A stretch of DNA of 8,555 bases from assembly GCA_023435325.1 (NCBI GenBank), contig JAEYRT010000203.1, positions 1 through 8,555 of the forward strand, given 5' to 3'. How positions within the stretch are numbered: the stretch's first letter is position 1; the number at the start of each line of letters is the position of its first letter. This DNA comes from Pseudomonadota bacterium (GTDB lineage Bacteria > Pseudomonadota > Gammaproteobacteria > Burkholderiales > Burkholderiaceae_C). The notes under the pieces were generated by a model, which saw nothing but the letters and a program-made list of their open reading frames with translations, was not told where the DNA came from and made no database searches. This document shows positions 6,257 through 8,555 of the stretch, in pieces. A program made the position numbers and the translations under genes.

Positions 6257-6306
6257 CACTGATTGTGGTGAATGGGTGACGGCTGCGTGGGTACGGAGCG
6301 TGGACA

Positions 6307-7422
6307 ATGCCATCCATGACTGCAACCACCCACACCAAGCCCGCCCAGCTGTCCACGCTGGACACCACCCGCATCGATGACACGCGCATCAAGGCCGTAC
6401 GCCCGCTGATCACGCCCGCACTGCTGCAAGAGTGGCTGCCCGCGACCGAGCAGGCCCTGGCCCTGGTCGAAAGCAGCCGTGCAGCCGTTTCTCGTATCCT
6501 GCATGGCCAGGATGATCGCCTGATTGTCGTCGTCGGGCCGTGTTCCATCCACGATCACGAGCAGGCCATGGAATATGCCCGCCAACTCAAGGTACAAGCC
6601 GATGCCCTGGCGCAGGAGCTGTTGATCGTCATGCGCGTGTACTTCGAAAAGCCGCGCACCACGGTGGGCTGGAAGGGCTATATCAATGATCCACATCGCG
6701 ATGGCAGCTTCGCCATCAACGAAGGACTGGAACTGGCGCGCAAGCTGCTGCTGGATGTGGTGGGGCTGGGTCTGCCGGTCGGCACGGAGTTTCTGGATTT
6801 GCTCTCTCCGCAATTCATCAGTGATCTGGTCACCTGGGGGGCCATCGGCGCACGCACGACGGAGAGCCAAAGCCATCGCCAGCTGACCAGTGGTCTGTCA
6901 TGCCCCGTGGGCTTCAAAAACGGCACCGATGGTGGCGTGAAAGTGGCCTGCGATGCCATTTTGGCGGCACAGGCACCGCATGCCTTCATGGGCATGACCA
7001 AGATGGGGCAGGCTGCGATTTTCGAGACACGCGGCAACCAGGATTGCCATGTGATCCTGCGCGGCGGCAAACAGCCCAACTACAGCGCTGCCGATGTGCA
7101 GGCCACGTGCGATGTGTTGGAAAAAACCGGCCTGCGCCCACAGGTGATGATTGATTTGTCGCACGCCAACAGCAGCAAGCAGCACCGCCGCCAGATCGAC
7201 GTGGCGGCCGATATCGCGCAGCAGATTGCAGCCGGTGAATCACGCATCACGGGTGTGATGATCGAAAGTCACTTGCACGAAGGCCGCCAGGACATCGTCG
7301 AAGGGCAGACGCTGCAATATGGCGTGTCGCTCACCGATGCCTGCATCAGCATGGAACAGACCATTCCCGTGTTGCAGCAACTGGCCCAGGCCGTGCAGCA
7401 GCGCCGCTCAAAGAAAGCATAG
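6307..7422 (+). CDS. aroG: Type I 3-deoxy-7-phosphoheptulonate (DAHP) synthase
   Basis: First enzyme of the shikimate pathway: condenses phosphoenolpyruvate with erythrose 4-phosphate to DAHP in the cytoplasm. The 371 residues match the AroF/G/H class. Metal ligands by homology are C79 (VVGPCSIHD), H286 (DLSHANSSK), E320 (MIESHL) and D344 (TDACI). Substrate motifs MRVYFEKPRTT, GARTTESQ, PVGFKNGTDGG and LRGGKQPNYS are all intact. Residues matching E. coli AroG feedback-site positions P150 and S180 appear conserved (LSPQ P168; TSGLS S195), so allosteric inhibition is likely. Which aromatic amino acid inhibits it cannot be read, and the symbol aroG denotes the class rather than a proven phenylalanine-sensitive isozyme. 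ATG 6307 is chosen over ATG 6316 because GGAG at 6295-6298 lies 8 bases ahead. No aromatic-codon leader peptide was found in the 103-base gap. Confidence 0.96.
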   Translation: MPSMTATTHTKPAQLSTLDTTRIDDTRIKAVRPLITPALLQEWLPATEQALALVESSRAAVSRILHGQDDRLIVVVGPCSIHDHEQAMEYARQLKVQADALAQELLIVMRVYFEKPRTTVGWKGYINDPHRDGSFAINEGLELARKLLLDVVGLGLPVGTEFLDLLSPQFISDLVTWGAIGARTTESQSHRQLTSGLSCPVGFKNGTDGGVKVACDAILAAQAPHAFMGMTKMGQAAIFETRGNQDCHVILRGGKQPNYSAADVQATCDVLEKTGLRPQVMIDLSHANSSKQHRRQIDVAADIAQQIAAGESRITGVMIESHLHEGRQDIVEGQTLQYGVSLTDACISMEQTIPVLQQLAQAVQQRRSKKA

Positions 7423-7426
7423 CTGC

Positions 7427-7490
7427 TGACGTATGACTGTAGCCATTTTCCATGTGTTTTATATCTGTAAATGGCTTGCAGCAAGCGTCA
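7427..7490 (+). other. Extended hairpin in the aroG 3' region
   Basis: AGCCATTT (7441-7448) pairs with AAATGGCT (7469-7476) around a 20-base loop. TGACG (7427-7431) pairs with CGTCA (7486-7490) outside it, across symmetric 9-base internal loops. Next to it stands the 13-base dyad GCTTGCAGCAAGC (7474-7486). No T tract follows. It may be a transcript-end stabiliser, or a degenerate copy of the intergenic repeats common in this bacterial family; a genome search would decide. Confidence 0.4.
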
Positions 7491-7509
7491 AGCACTATCG
7501 AAAATGATG

Positions 7510-7537
7510 AGCTTCAGTGCTTGCGCTGAAGCTTTTT
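7510..7537 (+). terminator. Rho-independent terminator of aroG, inside the convergent gene's 3' end
   Basis: AGCTTCAG (7510-7517) pairs with CTGAAGCT (7526-7533) around an 8-base loop, followed by TTTTT (7533-7537). It is oriented for the plus strand and lies 88 bases after the aroG stop. It overlaps the last codons of the minus-strand hemerythrin gene (stop at 7514-7516). On the minus strand the same stem is followed by CATCATTTT, a weaker terminator, so it may serve both transcripts. Confidence 0.85.
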
Positions 7538-8173
7538 CTCCACCGTAACGCTCGCCTTTTCCTGCTTCTTGCGCCGGTTGAAGACTTGCTGCATGTAGCG
7601 CAAATCAGCGGCAGACAGCTGCTGCTGGGCCGCCACGAACTGCTCCTGCTCCTCTTCCATGATGTGGTGCAGATACTGGTCGCGCAAGTGCGCAAAGCGG
7701 CGCAGCCAGCCGGGCGAGGACATGTCACGTGCAGCCAAATCGGCCAGCAGGTCGTCAATCTCCTTGTGCTCGGCCACGGCGTGGCGCGCATCATCGGTGG
7801 TTGCAGGGTTGCGCATCACACTGGACCACAGCGCCTGTTCCTCGGCAGCGGCATGGCTTTTGAGCTCCAGCGTCAACTCCAGGAAAAGCTTCTCGCGCTC
7901 GGGGGAGCGGCCCGAAGTGGCACCAATCATCGCCAACAGGGCGCGGTGGCGGTCGTGATCTTCCACCAGACGGCCAAAGATATCGGGGTTGCCGCGAAAC
8001 ACAGTTTTTGGCGTGCTGCCGATATGGGCATTGACCTGCGGCGCCACCGCCTTGGCTTTGGCAATGGCAGCGCGCTTGGCCTGCGTGGGGGCAATGGGCG
8101 TGCGGCTGCCCGCCGAATTGGTACGAGTGAAAACGGTCTTCTTGGTGTTGGAACGTGGAGCAGTGGTCGGCAT
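7514..8173 (-). CDS. Hemerythrin HHE cation-binding domain protein
   Basis: Predicted cytoplasmic four-helix-bundle protein with a diiron-type site. Such proteins bind O2 or NO or sense redox and iron, but the role here is not known. Of 219 residues, the first ~60 form a basic Lys/Arg/Ala/Thr-rich tail (KKTVFTRTN, QAKRAAIAKAKAVAP) that looks disordered. The bundle runs from about 62 to 185, with candidate ligands H73 and H76 (EDHDRHR), H107 and E111 (KSHAAAEE), H136 and E138 (AEHKEID), and H169/H170 with E173-E175 (YLHHIMEEE). The C-terminus is again basic (NRRKKQEK to QRKH). ATG 8173 begins MPTTAPRSN with only a weak AG-rich stretch (GAAAGACAG) upstream. It converges on aroG, and its 3' end contains the aroG terminator. 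No partner gene is adjacent. Confidence 0.85.
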   Translation of the reverse strand: MPTTAPRSNTKKTVFTRTNSAGSRTPIAPTQAKRAAIAKAKAVAPQVNAHIGSTPKTVFRGNPDIFGRLVEDHDRHRALLAMIGATSGRSPEREKLFLELTLELKSHAAAEEQALWSSVMRNPATTDDARHAVAEHKEIDDLLADLAARDMSSPGWLRRFAHLRDQYLHHIMEEEQEQFVAAQQQLSAADLRYMQQVFNRRKKQEKASVTVEKKLQRKH

Positions 8174-8429
8174 CGCTGTCTTTCATGGCAAGTGCGGCAC
8201 ATTTGCCGCCTCCCTGGTTATAGCGGTGTCCTGCCGACCGCCCTGGTCAGCATGCTGAGCGCGGACTTGTAGGAAGGCACATGGTTGTGCCCAGCGGTCA
8301 TGGCAAGGATGAAGTGCTCCGAAAAAGCACGGCTTCAAAAGCCAAACGCATGCTGCACCTGTGGCGCAGCAACCACCCAAGTGGCTCCAGGGCATGCGGT
8401 GCACTCCTGTGGAGGCTAAGGCCGCTGTC
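8174..8429. other. Divergent intergenic region, no gene seen, several short dyads
   Basis: No credible gene occurs in these 256 bases. On the minus strand, TATAAC at 8222-8217 is a possible -10 for the hemerythrin gene, with no convincing -35. GGCAAGTG (8187-8194) faces CACATTTGCC (8198-8207) as a bulged hairpin in that gene's leader. A perfect 12-base palindrome TCAGCATGCTGA is at 8247-8258. Short stems follow in series: GGCACA/TGTGCC (8276-8291), GTGCT/AGCAC (8314-8330), GGCTT/AAGCC (8331-8343), TGCTGC/GCAGCA (8351-8371) and CCAC/GTGG (8373-8384). Each alone is unremarkable for GC-rich DNA. Confidence 0.5.
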
Positions 8430-8435
8430 TACAAT
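8430..8435 (+). promoter_or_regulatory. Possible -10 element of the guanidine-exporter leader
   Basis: TACAAT, the same hexamer as the candidate before lptA. It lies 32 bases before the first riboswitch stem and predicts a transcript start near 8442. No -35 hexamer close to consensus is visible at the right distance. A short inverted repeat, CTCC/GGAG (8404-8414), covers that position. Confidence 0.45.
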
Positions 8436-8448
8436 GCGGGCATCGCTT

Positions 8449-8463
8449 GCAGTGTCACACTGC
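8449..8463. repeat. 15-base perfect dyad just after the predicted start of transcription
   Basis: GCAGTGT-C-ACACTGC has 7-base arms around one central base. It lies between the candidate -10 and the riboswitch. It could be a repressor operator or an extra 5' hairpin (6-bp stem, TCA loop) of the leader RNA. Confidence 0.5.
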
Positions 8464-8466
8464 CCC

Positions 8467-8508
8467 GCCAGGGACGACCCTGGCCGGAATGAACATAGGG
8501 GACGGCCC
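8467..8508 (+). ncRNA. Guanidine-II riboswitch (mini-ykkC)
   Basis: Two hairpins with the diagnostic ACGR tetraloops stand in tandem. P1 is GCCAGGG (8467-8473), loop ACGA (8474-8477), CCCTGGC (8478-8484), seven perfect pairs. A 14-base linker follows. P2 is GGG (8499-8501), loop ACGG (8502-8505), CCC (8506-8508). Strong GGG/CCC pairs next to ACGR loops are the hallmark of mini-ykkC, the guanidine-II class. In that class two loops pair with each other and each binds a guanidinium ion. The element ends 17 bases before an AAGGAG ribosome site and the start of an SMR-type gene, the classic position for translational ON control. P2 is short (three canonical pairs seen). The class is recognised by motif and context, not by a model search. 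Confidence 0.88.
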
Positions 8509-8512
8509 AGAT

Positions 8513-8531
8513 TTGCATGCAATGCAAGGAG
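8513..8531 (+). promoter_or_regulatory. Ribosome-binding site with an overlapping small hairpin
   Basis: AAGGAG (8526-8531) lies 7 bases before ATG 8539 and fixes that start. TTGCAT (8513-8518) can pair with ATGCAA (8522-8527) around a GCA loop, taking the first two bases of the ribosome site. This may be part of the riboswitch's OFF state. Confidence 0.6.
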
Positions 8532-8538
8532 TCTCACT

Positions 8539-8555
8539 ATGGCATGGCTGTATTT
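8539..8555 (+). CDS. gdx: Small multidrug resistance-type guanidine exporter, first codons only
   Basis: Only 17 bases are inside the window: ATG and codons reading MAWLY, then TT. This is the expected N-terminus of the Gdx/SugE branch of SMR transporters (M-S/A-W-L/I-hydrophobic, the start of the first membrane helix). The identification rests mainly on the guanidine-II riboswitch just upstream, which typically controls these guanidinium/proton antiporters in proteobacteria. A strong AAGGAG supports the start. Five residues alone could not identify a protein; another guanidine-linked gene, such as a carboxylase-pathway gene, cannot be excluded. Confidence 0.6.

Noticed and set aside
5709..6306. 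A PIN toxin-antitoxin pair
   Set aside because: Neither the 3-base upstream gap nor the 103 bases downstream can hold an antitoxin gene, so only the PIN gene is called.
6204..6306. Leader-peptide attenuator for aroG
   Set aside because: No short frame rich in Phe, Tyr or Trp codons and no hairpin with a T tract is present.
7517..8272. A 251-codon plus-strand open frame after aroG
   Set aside because: It begins inside the aroG terminator and is antisense to the hemerythrin gene, which has conserved metal-ligand motifs.
8298..8537. A minus-strand open frame across the riboswitch
   Set aside because: It has no ribosome site or domain and overlaps the guanidine-II element in antisense.

Overview
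The window reads as housekeeping chromosome from a beta-proteobacterium of the Comamonadaceae, most likely Comamonas or a close relative. The basis is protein flavour and gene order recalled for this family (SPOR protein then dsbA, lptA-lptB-rpoN, a stand-alone RlmL-type methyltransferase), moderately high GC, and GC-rich hairpin terminators. Species cannot be fixed by reading alone. I see no insertion sequence, phage gene, tRNA, rRNA or CRISPR array.

Layout. (1) 2-1043, plus strand: the 3' end of an Ala/Lys/Glu-rich SPOR-domain protein, then the periplasmic oxidase DsbA, closed by a strong terminator at 1084-1108. (2) 1132-4216, plus strand: lptA, lptB and rpoN (sigma-54), closed by a terminator at 4327-4353. 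Between lptB and rpoN, the rpoN Shine-Dalgarno sequence is complementary to the bases just after the lptB stop codon, which looks like a device for translational coupling. (3) 4422-7422, plus strand: a THUMP/SAM 23S rRNA methyltransferase of the RlmL type, a PIN-domain RNase-like protein 3 bases downstream, and after a structured 103-base gap a type I DAHP synthase (aroG). A terminator at 7510-7537 follows and lies inside the end of the convergent next gene. (4) 7514-8173, minus strand: a hemerythrin HHE-domain protein. (5) 8174-8538: a divergent intergenic region ending in a guanidine-II (mini-ykkC) riboswitch, two hairpins with ACGA and ACGG loops. It precedes the first codons of a small multidrug resistance-type gene (gdx/sugE), cut by the window edge.

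How the genes fit together. DsbA folds exported proteins, including the outer-membrane LPS machinery of which LptA (periplasmic bridge) and LptB (cytoplasmic ATPase) are parts. RpoN is the alternative sigma factor encoded behind lptAB in many proteobacteria. The methyltransferase and PIN protein are both RNA-directed and probably co-transcribed. AroG commits carbon to aromatic amino acids. The riboswitch and its gene form a guanidine-sensing and export unit, the clearest non-coding signal here.

Most worth a second look: the rpoN ribosome-site sequestering helix (2571-2629), the guanidine-II riboswitch (8467-8508) with a 15-base dyad close to the predicted transcription start, the competing RNA pairings behind aroG (7441-7537), and the tandem G-A hairpin ahead of aroG (6218-6250). 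No wholly new protein system is evident.
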